From contig CAAEVC010000018.1 in the NCBI GenBank assembly GCA_900759415.1, positions 1 through 31,696 on the forward strand: a stretch of DNA of 31,696 nt, in the 5' to 3' direction. Both the position numbers and the translations under genes were made by a program. Under the pieces are notes generated by a model. The model saw only the letters and a list, made by a program, of their open reading frames with translations. It was not told the origin of the DNA and made no database searches. This document shows positions 22,853 to 30,760 of the stretch, in pieces (the first letter of the stretch is position 1; each line of letters begins with the position of its first letter). Source of the DNA: an uncultured Dialister sp. Lineage in GTDB: Bacteria; Bacillota; Negativicutes; Veillonellales; Dialisteraceae.

Positions 22853-23760
22853 TCATTTTCCCTGCATCTCCCCTTTATAAGGTCCCCTGTTTTTCATTGA
22901 TTCTTTTACGTACTGAATGAATTTCCTGGCCGCTGGAGATGCTTCTTTGAGAGAGGGGATGGAGATGCTGAGCTCTATGTACTGAGGCGGGTCGAATGGA
23001 AGGGTGACGACCTTTCCTTTCCATCCTCTGGCAAAGAGGGACTGATTGAAACTGATGCCAAGACCTGCTTCTACCATGCGGTAGGTAGAGTAGGCGTCTT
23101 TGGCTGCCAAATGGATATCCGGCTGGATATGGTAATCTTCAAGGAGCCGGTCAATGTCTGTATCCTGTCCGGGCTGGGTGATGATGAAAGGGAAGGATGC
23201 CAGTTCTTCGATGTGAAAGGAAGAGGCATTGGCCATGGGATGGTCCGGCGGAAGCCATACCATAAGTTCATCATCTACGATAGGGATATGGTCACAGGAA
23301 AGGGAGGCAGGAGGCGGGGCAGCCAGGGAGAAATCTATGGTTCTTTCTTCCAGTGCAGCAGCCAGTTCCCTGTTCGTTCCTTCTTTCAGTATGATCCGCA
23401 CATGGGGATAATCGCTGCCGAACTTTTTCAGTATGGGCGGAAGGATCATGGAAGATACACTGTAGTAGCATCCGATGGTGAGAGTACCGGAGAGAAGGCC
23501 CCGGATACTTTCTCCTGTTTCATGAGCCAGCCTCGCAGAGCGCAGAGTATCCTTCAGATAGGGAAGGATGGTTTCACCATTGGGGGGGTGAGAGCGACAC
23601 CTTTCTTCGTGCGGACCAGAAGGGTCAGTCCCAGTTCATCTTCTAGCGACCGTATCATACGGCTGATGCCTGACTGGGTGTATCCGAGAATCCTTGCGGC
23701 AGTGGAAAGACTGTCCTGTTCGGCGGCAGTGATGAGCGCTTCACGTTTGATTTCATCCAT
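22853..23760 (-). pseudogene. LysR-family regulator, frameshifted at a poly-C tract
   Basis: On the minus strand the first frame (23760 to 23554) encodes the winged helix-turn-helix (MDEIKREALITAAEQDSLST and GYTQSGISRMIRSLEDELGL), then runs into a stop. The adjacent frame continues as NGETILPYLKDTLRSARLAH and GTLTIGCYYS, then the full ligand-binding domain to 22853 (GISFNQSLFARGW). The switch lies at a run of seven C (G on the plus strand, 23582-23588). Eight C would restore one frame of 302 residues, a normal LysR length. No other damage is seen. It is divergent from the threonine aldolase gene, which it may control. True mutation, phase variation and sequencing error cannot be distinguished here. 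Confidence 0.85.
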
Positions 23761-23814
23761 GATTTTCCTCTTCTAATCAAACAAAATGTAATGAGTCATA
23801 TAAAATATTGAAAT

Positions 23815-23843
23815 TTGTGTTTTATCATTTCCTATCGTACAAT
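23815..23843 (+). promoter_or_regulatory. Promoter of the threonine aldolase gene
   Basis: TTGTGT (23815-23820), 17 bases, TACAAT (23838-23843). It lies in the 135-base gap between the divergent LysR gene and ltaE, a usual place for LysR binding; no clear T-N11-A palindrome could be fixed. Confidence 0.5.
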
Positions 23844-23895
23844 GACAGCATCAGAAATACAAGGAAATCCCGGATTCATTATTTGGAGGCATAGA

Positions 23896-24918
23896 ATGTT
23901 ACATTTTGCATCAGATTATATGGAAACTGCAGCGCCAGAAATCATGGAAGCCATGATGGCACTGGGTAAGAGAAAACTTTCAGGTTACGGAAGCGATGAA
24001 GTGACAGAAGAAGCAAAGGAAAAAATCAGAGAGAAGATTGGTATTCCTGATGGGGAAATCCATTTCCTCATCGGCGGCACACAGACCAATGCGACAGTGA
24101 TCGATACCATGCTCTGCCCTTATGAAGGGGTCATAGCGGCAAGCACCGGCCACGTGGCAGTCCATGAAGCAGGAGCCATTGAATACGGCGGACATAAGGT
24201 GCTGGCTCTTCCTGCAGAGGAAGGGAAAATCACAGCTGATGAAATTGAAAAGGCAGTGGATGATTACTGGGCAGACGGAAATCATGAACATATGGTAAAG
24301 CCGGGCCTGGTGTACATTTCTCAGCCTACAGAATACGGCACTCTCTATACATTAAAGGAACTGGAAGACATCAGCCGCGTCTGTCATGAAAAGGAGATCC
24401 CTCTATACATCGATGGCGCCCGTCTGGCTTACGGTCTGATGGCAGAAGGGAATGATGTGACCATGAAGGACCTGGCAGCACTTGCTGATGCGTTTTACAT
24501 CGGAGGGACCAAGTGCGGTGCCATGCTGGGAGAAGCGGTGGTCTTCCCGAAGAAGAACACAGTGCCCCATTTCTTCACCATGGTGAAACAGCATGGTGCC
24601 CTCCTGGCAAAAGGCTGGGTAGCAGGTATTCAGTTCCGCACTCTTTTCTCCCATGATCTCTATGAAAAGCTGGGAAGAAATGGAGTAGAAAAAGCAGACC
24701 GCATCCGGAAAGTGCTGGATGAGAAGGAATATAAACAGACCATCCGGAACCGGACGAATCAGATTTTCATCGTTCTTACAAAAGAAAGAGCAGAAGAACT
24801 GGCAAAAGAGGTGGAACTTGGATTCTGGGAAAATACAGAAGATGGGGTAGTCATGCGGATTGCCACATGTTGGGGAACTACTGACGAAGAAGTAGATAAA
24901 CTGATTGAACTTTTATAA
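23896..24918 (+). CDS. ltaE: Low-specificity L-threonine aldolase
   Basis: PLP enzyme that splits threonine (or allo-threonine) to glycine and acetaldehyde. The 340-residue protein has GGTQTNATVIDTML at 60-73, H86 in STGHVAVHEAGA (cofactor-stacking histidine), D173 and R176 in YIDGARLAYG, and the PLP lysine K206 in YIGGTKCGAMLGEA. I choose the ATG at 23896 with TTGGAGG just upstream; an earlier ATG at 23815 would place the start on top of the promoter. Length is typical. Monocistronic, divergent from the damaged LysR gene. Confidence 0.94.
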   Translation: MLHFASDYMETAAPEIMEAMMALGKRKLSGYGSDEVTEEAKEKIREKIGIPDGEIHFLIGGTQTNATVIDTMLCPYEGVIAASTGHVAVHEAGAIEYGGHKVLALPAEEGKITADEIEKAVDDYWADGNHEHMVKPGLVYISQPTEYGTLYTLKELEDISRVCHEKEIPLYIDGARLAYGLMAEGNDVTMKDLAALADAFYIGGTKCGAMLGEAVVFPKKNTVPHFFTMVKQHGALLAKGWVAGIQFRTLFSHDLYEKLGRNGVEKADRIRKVLDEKEYKQTIRNRTNQIFIVLTKERAEELAKEVELGFWENTEDGVVMRIATCWGTTDEEVDKLIELL

Positions 24919-24922
24919 GAAG

Positions 24923-24953
24923 AGGGCAGACTGCATCTGGCAGCCTGCCCTTT
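24923..24953 (+). terminator. Terminator-like hairpin after ltaE
   Basis: GGGCAG-A-CTGC (24924-24934) pairs with GCAG-C-CTGCCC (24940-24950) with one mismatch, followed by TTTC. Short T tract, so moderate strength. Confidence 0.6.
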
Positions 24954-25184
24954 CAGCATTAAGAGATGGAATCAGAGAGCTCCGGGAAGGGGCGGCTGGC
25001 ATCCTGGAAGCTGTTCGTCTGAAATCTCACTGTCTTATTATCCGTTTTCCTTCCGCTAAAAAGATTTTATAATTTTGAAAATTAAAGATTTTAATAACCA
25101 CTGCTTAACGCTCTGCACTCATAACTTAACGCTGCTTTTTTAAAATTTAAAAATTTCTATTTACATCCGTCATGAATAAGGGGC
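24954..25184. other. AT-rich gap without a gene, with a short direct repeat
   Basis: No supportable gene. CTTAACGCT occurs twice at about 25105-25113 and 25126-25134, with ACTCATAA between, and is followed by six T. The 25060-25165 stretch is very AT-rich. The right-hand end leads into the promoter at 25187. Confidence 0.4.
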
Positions 25185-25186
25185 TA

Positions 25187-25195
25187 TGCTATAAT
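25187..25195 (+). promoter_or_regulatory. Extended -10 promoter of the HAD-rapZ-yvcK-whiA operon
   Basis: TGC-TATAAT at 25187-25195, identical in form to the truA promoter, 32 bases before the first gene. No convincing -35 at normal spacing; TTTACA at 25160-25165 is too far away. Confidence 0.55.
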
Positions 25196-25226
25196 AAAAG
25201 AAAGAAAAATATATAAGGAGTCTATG

Positions 25227-26036
25227 ATGTCTGCCATAAAAATGATTGCTATTGATTTGGATGATACCCTCCTTCGGGATGATATTTCTGTTTCTGACTA
25301 TACAAAAGATGTACTGAAAAGAGCGATGGATCAGGGAATCAGAATCGTCATTGCCACAGGAAGGATGTTTCAGGCAGCCCGGCCCTGGGGAAAGGCCATC
25401 AGTCTTGGAGATGTGCCCATTATCTGCTATACCGGTTCTATGACCGGTCTCTGCGAAAGCGGAAAAATCATACAGGATGTGCGTATCCCTCTGGATATTG
25501 CGCAGGAAATCCTGGATGACATCAAAGCTTATGGATGGTATGCCCATACCTATATCGATGATGAACTCCATGTGCCTTACAGGGACTGGCGGACTGATGA
25601 ATATGAGAAACAGTGCGGCGTCACTGCTCACGTGACCGGCGATGATTTCTGGAAGCTGGAAAAGGCACCGACCAAAATTCTTCTCTGGGAAAAAGATAAG
25701 GACGAGGTAAGGGAAGCGGAAGATTTCCTCCGCAGAAAGTACGGCCAGCTGGTGGGACAGGTGAAGTCGAAACCATTTTTCTTTGAAATGAATAATAAGG
25801 GCTGCTCTAAGGGAAAGGCAGTGGCAGCGCTGGCAGCAGAGTATCATATCCTCCCGGAAGAAGTGATGACTTTCGGGAATGGAAATAATGATGTGTCCAT
25901 GCTTGCCATGACCCCCTGGGGCTTTGCGGTAGCCAATGCATCGGAAAGTGCCAGAAAAGCGGCCCGGCATACCACTCTTTCCAATAATGAAGATGGAGTG
26001 GCAAGAGCTGTTGAGACTTATGTACTGGAGGGGTGA
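25227..26036 (+). CDS. Cof-type HAD-superfamily phosphatase
   Basis: A 269-residue HAD hydrolase of the Cof/YwpJ type (type IIB cap), probably acting on sugar or nucleotide phosphates. Motif I is MIAIDLDDTLL with nucleophile D10 and acid D12. Motif II is IATGR. Motif III and IV are the lysine in CSKGKAV and FGNGNNDVSML. Two adjacent ATG codons exist at 25224 and 25227; AAGGAG at 25215-25220 favours the second. The stop is two bases before rapZ, whose ribosome-binding site lies inside this gene, so the two are co-translated. Substrate unknown. Confidence 0.92.
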   Translation: MSAIKMIAIDLDDTLLRDDISVSDYTKDVLKRAMDQGIRIVIATGRMFQAARPWGKAISLGDVPIICYTGSMTGLCESGKIIQDVRIPLDIAQEILDDIKAYGWYAHTYIDDELHVPYRDWRTDEYEKQCGVTAHVTGDDFWKLEKAPTKILLWEKDKDEVREAEDFLRRKYGQLVGQVKSKPFFFEMNNKGCSKGKAVAALAAEYHILPEEVMTFGNGNNDVSMLAMTPWGFAVANASESARKAARHTTLSNNEDGVARAVETYVLEG

Positions 26037-26038
26037 AT

Positions 26039-26944
26039 ATGAGAGATAATTTCCGCTTTGTTATTATTACCGGCATGAGCGGAGCCGGAAAAACCAATTT
26101 CATGCAGAAGCTGGAAGATATGGGGTATTACTGTGTGGATAATCTTCCTCCGGTCCTCATCGTTCGTTTTGCAGACCTCTGCTGGAAGAGTACGTCCAAT
26201 ACCCGTCATGTGGCCATTGTGACCGACGTGCGGGGCGGCTCTTTCTTCGATGCTCTTCCACAGGCCCTCACTGAACTGAAGAAGCGGGGAATCCCGCACG
26301 AAGTAGTTTTCCTGGAAGCTTCCGATGAAGCGCTGGTAAGACGGTATATGGAAACCAGAAGACAGCATCCTCTGGCAAAAGATATGCGCATTCAGGAAGG
26401 GATTGCAGCAGAAAGAAAGATTCTGGCAGGCATCCGCGCACAGGCAGATCTTATCGTCGATACCACGGCCATGAAGACAAGCGAACTGAAGGAATATCTG
26501 GCTACCCGTTTCGGCGGGGACAGCAGAAGCCGGGACATGCAGATCACCGTATTTTCCTTCGGATTCAAATACGGCATTCCTATCGATGCAGATACAGTCA
26601 TTGATGTCCGTTTCCTCCCCAATCCTTTCTACGTGCCGGAATACAAATATTCCACCGGAAGGGTCAGGGAAGTGGCGGAATATATTGAAAAATCACCGGT
26701 GACCGGCCAGTTTCTGAAGAAACTCTATGAATTCATCGATTTCATGGCCGATCAGTTCAAAAGCGTAGGAAAGACCCAGTTCACCATAGCCATCGGCTGT
26801 ACCGGCGGTATGCACCGCTCTGTCTTTGTGACAGAGAAACTGGGCGCCCATTTGCGGGAAAAGCACAGCCGGGTGAATATTGAACACAGAGATCTTCATA
26901 GAAATCATGTAGAGCACGATGTGACAGATTCTTCGGAAGGATGA
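26039..26944 (+). CDS. rapZ: RNase adapter / nucleotide-binding protein RapZ (YvcJ)
   Basis: A 301-residue P-loop protein. In E. coli RapZ steers RNase E to the GlmZ small RNA to control glucosamine-6-phosphate synthesis; in Firmicutes the YvcJ orthologue is a nucleotide-binding protein linked to competence. It has the Walker A motif GMSGAGKT (residues 12-19), the DNLPP motif near 34-38, and the C-terminal RapZ domain with SFGFKYGIPIDAD, DVRFLPNPFYVPEY and AIGCTGGMHRSV. Ribosome-binding site GGAGGGG lies in the end of the HAD gene. The rapZ-yvcK-whiA order is the standard Firmicute cluster. Confidence 0.97.
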   Translation: MRDNFRFVIITGMSGAGKTNFMQKLEDMGYYCVDNLPPVLIVRFADLCWKSTSNTRHVAIVTDVRGGSFFDALPQALTELKKRGIPHEVVFLEASDEALVRRYMETRRQHPLAKDMRIQEGIAAERKILAGIRAQADLIVDTTAMKTSELKEYLATRFGGDSRSRDMQITVFSFGFKYGIPIDADTVIDVRFLPNPFYVPEYKYSTGRVREVAEYIEKSPVTGQFLKKLYEFIDFMADQFKSVGKTQFTIAIGCTGGMHRSVFVTEKLGAHLREKHSRVNIEHRDLHRNHVEHDVTDSSEG

Positions 26945-26950
26945 TTTTTG

Positions 26951-28303
26951 ATGAAAAATATCATGCACTGGCTTCGTCCGGGATTGTCCATCAAGCGCTG
27001 GATGCTTCTCTTTTCCATAGGGATCCTGTTTCTCGTATTCGGAGCCACCCTTATTCTGAATTACCAGATTTTCGGCTGGATCGAAGAGGAAATGCTCTTC
27101 CTCGCCTTCCAGATGACCGGCAGTTACAGTTATACATTCCTTGCACTCTGCGGGACGCTCCTTATTATTCTGGGGCTCTTTGTTATGCTGACCGCAGTAA
27201 GGAAACTGATGAAACGGTTTCTGGAACTCATTGCGCCAGGTCAGAAGGAAGTGTCTAAAAATCTGATTTCCCGAATGGAACTGTCAAGAGGGGTCAAAGT
27301 AACTGCCATCGGCGGCGGCCACGGCCTGTCCATGCTCCTTCGCGGTCTGAAAGAAAGGACTTCCAATATTACGGCCATAGTAACAGTGGCTGATGACGGC
27401 GGTTCGTCAGGCCGCCTCCGGGAGGAAATGGGAATCATTGCACCAGGGGATTTAAGAAACTGCCTCGTCGCACTGGCAGACAAGGAAACCCTTCTGGAAC
27501 AGCTCTTCCAGTACCGTTTCGGTGGTGATGGAGAACTGGCAGGCCACAGTCTTGGAAATCTCTTCCTTGCTGCCCTTCTTAAAGAATTCGGCAATCCTCA
27601 GAATGCGCTGGAAGCGGCCAGTAAGGTCCTGAATATCCGCGGGCAGGTCATGCCTTCCACAGCAGAAAAAGTCCGTCTCCGGGCGAAAATGTCGGATGGA
27701 GAAATCGTTGAAGGGGAATCAGAAATTTCTGCCTACCCTGCATCGAAGGGACGGGATATCCGTATTGTCCATATGTCTACCGTTCCTAAAGCCCCCATGG
27801 CGGTGGTGGATGCGCTGAGAGCCATCAGGGAAACAGACCTTATCATCCTTGGGCCTGGAAGCCTTTATACCTCCATTCTCCCGAACCTTCTGGTTCCTGA
27901 AATCCTGAAGGCCATCAGAGAGAGCGGGGCACCGGTCCTTTACATCTGCAACGTCATGACCCAGCCGGGCGAAACCACCGGCTATACGGTAGGGGATCAT
28001 CTGAAAGCCCTCATTGACCATGTAGGCGGCGGGGTAGTAGATTTTGTACTGGCCAATAACGGCACGCCGAAGGAAGATATACTCCGGCGGTATGAAAAGG
28101 TCCATTCCTTCCCGGTCTCCATTGACCGGAAAAAAGTGGAATCCCTGGGAGCCAACCTCATCGAAGCAGACCTTCTGGGAAGCGAAAGAGGAGCTGTACA
28201 GGATACCACCGTACTGGCCGATGAAATCATGAGAATATATAACCTGCTTCAGGCGAAAATTCCGCCGGAAGCATTAGAAGGATATTTGAAGAGGAGTCAT
28301 TAA
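26951..28303 (+). CDS. yvcK: YvcK/gluconeogenesis factor with an N-terminal membrane extension
   Basis: A 450-residue member of the CofD-like YvcK family, needed in Bacillus for growth on gluconeogenic carbon sources and for cell shape; it binds UDP-sugars. The core begins at about residue 115 with TAIGGGHGLSMLLRGLK, then VTVADDGGSSGRLR and PGDLRNCLVAL. Ahead of it are two membrane segments (about 17-38 and 59-84) and a basic linker. B. subtilis YvcK lacks these, so the protein here should be tethered to the inner membrane with its core in the cytosol. ATG at 26951, seven bases after rapZ; its stop overlaps the whiA start (TAATG). Confidence 0.95.
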   Translation: MKNIMHWLRPGLSIKRWMLLFSIGILFLVFGATLILNYQIFGWIEEEMLFLAFQMTGSYSYTFLALCGTLLIILGLFVMLTAVRKLMKRFLELIAPGQKEVSKNLISRMELSRGVKVTAIGGGHGLSMLLRGLKERTSNITAIVTVADDGGSSGRLREEMGIIAPGDLRNCLVALADKETLLEQLFQYRFGGDGELAGHSLGNLFLAALLKEFGNPQNALEAASKVLNIRGQVMPSTAEKVRLRAKMSDGEIVEGESEISAYPASKGRDIRIVHMSTVPKAPMAVVDALRAIRETDLIILGPGSLYTSILPNLLVPEILKAIRESGAPVLYICNVMTQPGETTGYTVGDHLKALIDHVGGGVVDFVLANNGTPKEDILRRYEKVHSFPVSIDRKKVESLGANLIEADLLGSERGAVQDTTVLADEIMRIYNLLQAKIPPEALEGYLKRSH

Positions 28304-29223
28304 TGTCATTTACTGAACAGGTGAAGAATGAACTGGCCCGTCTACCCAGAGAGGATAAGGGCTGCCGCAACGCAGAACTCTTATCCCTTCTCCGGATGAG
28401 CGCCTCCTTCATCACTGGCTCACAGGGGCGCTGGGGATTGGAATTTTCCACAGGAAACAGTGCAGTCGCCCGCCGGGTCCTTGTCTATCTGAAAAAGGAT
28501 TTCGGCTTCATGCCAAGCGCCATGGTCCGGCAGGGACGGCGGCTCCGCAAGAAGAATGTATACACCCTTCTGGTAGAGCCTTCAGAAAAGGGCCTTGCCT
28601 TTCTTGATACCATGGGGCTTTCTCCTATGGCCGGCGTGGATGATGATAAATTCCTTTCCACCGCAGAAGAAAAAAGAGCCTATCTGGCCGGCGCTTTCCT
28701 TGGCGGCGGTTCTGTCAGCCGCCCGCAGAGCGATTACCATCTGGAAATGGTCACCCAGTCTGCCCATTTCGCAGAGCAGATCAAAAAGACTATGGCCTTC
28801 TTTAAAATGAATGCCCGTCTGACAGACAGAAAAAATGATTATATAGTATATATAAAAGAAGGAGACGAAGTTTCTGAATTCCTTCAGATCGTAGGCGCCA
28901 GCCAGAGCTATCTGGATTTTGAAGGCGTACGGGTCATCAAGGATATGAGGAACCGGGTCAACCGTCAGGTGAACTGTGAAACCGCCAATCTGCAGAAGAC
29001 TGTAGATGCGGCGGTCCATCAGACCCATATGGTGAACCTTCTTTTAAAGAAAACGTCTATGTCATCCCTTTCACCAAAAATCCGGGAAGCCTGTGAAGTC
29101 CGGCTGGCTCATCCTAATGCCAGCCTTTCAGAACTGGCAGCCCTCTGCGGAATCACGAAATCTGGACTTGCACATCGTTTCAAGAAAATTGAAGCCATGG
29201 CACAGACGGGAAAGGGATTATAA
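28303..29223 (+). CDS. whiA: DNA-binding protein WhiA
   Basis: A 306-residue WhiA. The family is a sporulation regulator in Streptomyces and affects cell division and chromosome segregation in Bacillus. The N-terminal part is a degenerate LAGLIDADG homing-endonuclease fold (KRAYLAGAFLGGGSVSRPQS) that lacks catalytic acids. The C-terminal part is a helix-turn-helix (NASLSELAALCGITKSGLAHR). MSFTEQVKNELAR is the conserved start. ATG overlaps the yvcK stop by one base, and its own stop overlaps the next gene in the same way (TAATG), so three genes are translationally coupled. Confidence 0.97.
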   Translation: MSFTEQVKNELARLPREDKGCRNAELLSLLRMSASFITGSQGRWGLEFSTGNSAVARRVLVYLKKDFGFMPSAMVRQGRRLRKKNVYTLLVEPSEKGLAFLDTMGLSPMAGVDDDKFLSTAEEKRAYLAGAFLGGGSVSRPQSDYHLEMVTQSAHFAEQIKKTMAFFKMNARLTDRKNDYIVYIKEGDEVSEFLQIVGASQSYLDFEGVRVIKDMRNRVNRQVNCETANLQKTVDAAVHQTHMVNLLLKKTSMSSLSPKIREACEVRLAHPNASLSELAALCGITKSGLAHRFKKIEAMAQTGKGL

Positions 29224-30263
29224 TGTTGACTCGCAGAATATGTATATCCATGGCTATTGCATGGATGATCGGGGGAAGCGCACTGGCTGCTTCTCCGGTA
29301 GATGAACCGGTCACCTCTCTTCCTTTCACAGAAGTGAAAAAAGAGGGGACCCTTCTTTTTTCCGACAGTCCGGAATATGCATCTGAAAACGGCATCCTCT
29401 ATGAAGGCACTGTGGAGAAAGGAAAGGGAAGGATTTACTACTACCATGTAAATGAAACAGGGGCGCCTGCAAAAATCGTGGTGTACGGGAAATCTAAAGA
29501 TAAACAGCCTCTCACCATCACAAGGACCGTAAAAGGAGAGGCAAGCAGTGATTACATTCCCACCGGTTCCACTCTTTCATTCAACGAAGTGATCGAAGAA
29601 GATCATCCAAAGACCGTGACCCTCCCGAAGAAAGAAAAGACCATTCTCTTTGATGAAGAAAATCATATCCGAGAAGAGGATCTGGTGAGCGGCATGATTG
29701 AAGTGGAAACGGAGAAACCGGTCACCATCGGGGTAGCCATCCTTCCGGACGATACAAAAGACGTCAGGACCTTTCTTGACCATGCAAAATATCTTTCGGC
29801 AGATTCCCATGAAATGAGAGGCACCTTTGCCAGTGACATCTATCTGGAAAATAAAACCTGGGATTTCAAAAACGGAGGCGCTTCCATAGAAATCGGCCAC
29901 TCCATCCCCTTCCAGAAAGGAATGGATGAAGTAAGCCATGTGGAAAGAGAAAATACAGGAGATTATGGAATTACCTATCATATCACCTTCCATAATGAAG
30001 GGGTGGGGAAGTATAATCTATATATCAATCCTCAGGGAGGAGTCTACATGGGCTCCTTCCAGATAGGCACTCATCCGAAAATCATGAGAGTCTACCGCAC
30101 CGATAATACATGGGGCAGGCGGTGGTTTGGAGACAGCACGGAAAGAGATTACATTTCCTGCGGCACCTGGGATATGGGAAGGGACCTCTATATCCGTTTC
30201 ATTCCTGCAGGTGCCACCTATCTTCCCATCCGATTCCTCATGATACCTGTGAAAAATGATTAA
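29223..30263 (+). CDS. Secreted hypothetical protein coupled to whiA
   Basis: A 346-residue protein with a signal peptide (MLTRRICISMAIAWMIGGSALA, cleavage near 22). The mature part is beta-rich: EGTLLFSDSPEYASENGILY, KGRIYYYHVNETGAPAKIVV, then a C-terminal region with NTGDYGITYHITFHNEGVGKY and NLYINPQGGVYMG. No catalytic motif or membrane anchor is visible. The pattern reminds me of extracellular domains found in larger cell-surface proteins of Negativicutes, from memory and unverified. Starts inside the whiA stop (TAATG) and precedes the DUF951 gene by 18 bases. An exported protein in this otherwise cytosolic operon is unusual. Confidence 0.82.
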   Translation: MLTRRICISMAIAWMIGGSALAASPVDEPVTSLPFTEVKKEGTLLFSDSPEYASENGILYEGTVEKGKGRIYYYHVNETGAPAKIVVYGKSKDKQPLTITRTVKGEASSDYIPTGSTLSFNEVIEEDHPKTVTLPKKEKTILFDEENHIREEDLVSGMIEVETEKPVTIGVAILPDDTKDVRTFLDHAKYLSADSHEMRGTFASDIYLENKTWDFKNGGASIEIGHSIPFQKGMDEVSHVERENTGDYGITYHITFHNEGVGKYNLYINPQGGVYMGSFQIGTHPKIMRVYRTDNTWGRRWFGDSTERDYISCGTWDMGRDLYIRFIPAGATYLPIRFLMIPVKND

Positions 30264-30281
30264 CCAGTAAAGGAGAACATC

Positions 30282-30524
30282 ATGAAGTTTATTCAGTTTC
30301 GTATTGGCGACATTGTACAGATGAAAAAGAAACATCCCTGCGGAAGTCAGGAATGGGAAGTTCTCCAGCTGGGAAGCGACATGAGAATCAAATGCCGGGG
30401 CTGCGGACATATCGTCCTCATTCCCCGTCCGAAATTCCTGAAAGGCGCAAAGAAAGTGCTGAACAGAGATGCCAGTGCCGATACACCGCTGGCTTCCCGC
30501 TCAGAAGAATCCATTGAAGGGTAA
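30282..30524 (+). CDS. DUF951 small zinc-binding-type protein
   Basis: An 80-residue cytosolic protein. The DUF951 pattern is clear: FRIGDIVQMKKKHPCGSQEW followed by MRIKCRGCGHIVLIPRPKF. C20, C38 and C41, with H18 or H43, could form a zinc site. The last 20 residues are a low-complexity tail not needed for the domain. Ribosome-binding site AAAGGAG lies at about 30269-30275. Function is unknown in all Firmicutes; it is often found near translation or DNA-binding genes. Confidence 0.9.
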   Translation: MKFIQFRIGDIVQMKKKHPCGSQEWEVLQLGSDMRIKCRGCGHIVLIPRPKFLKGAKKVLNRDASADTPLASRSEESIEG

Positions 30525-30598
30525 ATAAGAGCGGTGGTGAAAACCATTTTGATTTTTATTTATGAATGGAAGATACTGCGCTCCGGGTCATTATGAAT

Positions 30599-30645
30599 AA
30601 AAGAGTCTGTGAGAAAGAGATTTCATTTCTCACAGACTCTTTTTT
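30599..30645 (+). terminator. Strong terminator of the whiA operon
   Basis: Perfect 18-bp stem AAAAGAGTCTGTGAGAAA / TTTCTCACAGACTCTTTT (30599-30616 and 30626-30643), nine-base loop, then further T. Symmetrical A and T flanks allow it to work for the convergent minus-strand gene too. Confidence 0.92.
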
Positions 30646-30693
30646 CGTCAGTTAAAAAGTTTGAGTTTTTTCCTTATCAGGGCTTCGTCTTTC

Positions 30694-30721
30694 CGGAAAG
30701 CGGATTACGGAAAGCGGATAT
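30694..30721. repeat. Two tandem copies of a 14-bp unit
   Basis: CGGAAAGCGGATTA (30694-30707) is directly followed by CGGAAAGCGGATAT (30708-30721). A near inverted copy, ACCGCTTTTCCG, occurs at about 30762-30773 at the end of the minus-strand gene, so a hairpin could form with either unit. The rest of 30646-30760 holds nothing I can name. Confidence 0.5.
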
Positions 30722-30760
30722 CCCTTCTTCTTCTCAAATGCCCACGGCCTGGTCTGGGGC

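Noticed and set aside
23111..23776. Plus-strand open frame of 221 codons
   Set aside because: Antisense to the LysR gene; the minus-strand reading has clear helix-turn-helix and ligand-binding segments.
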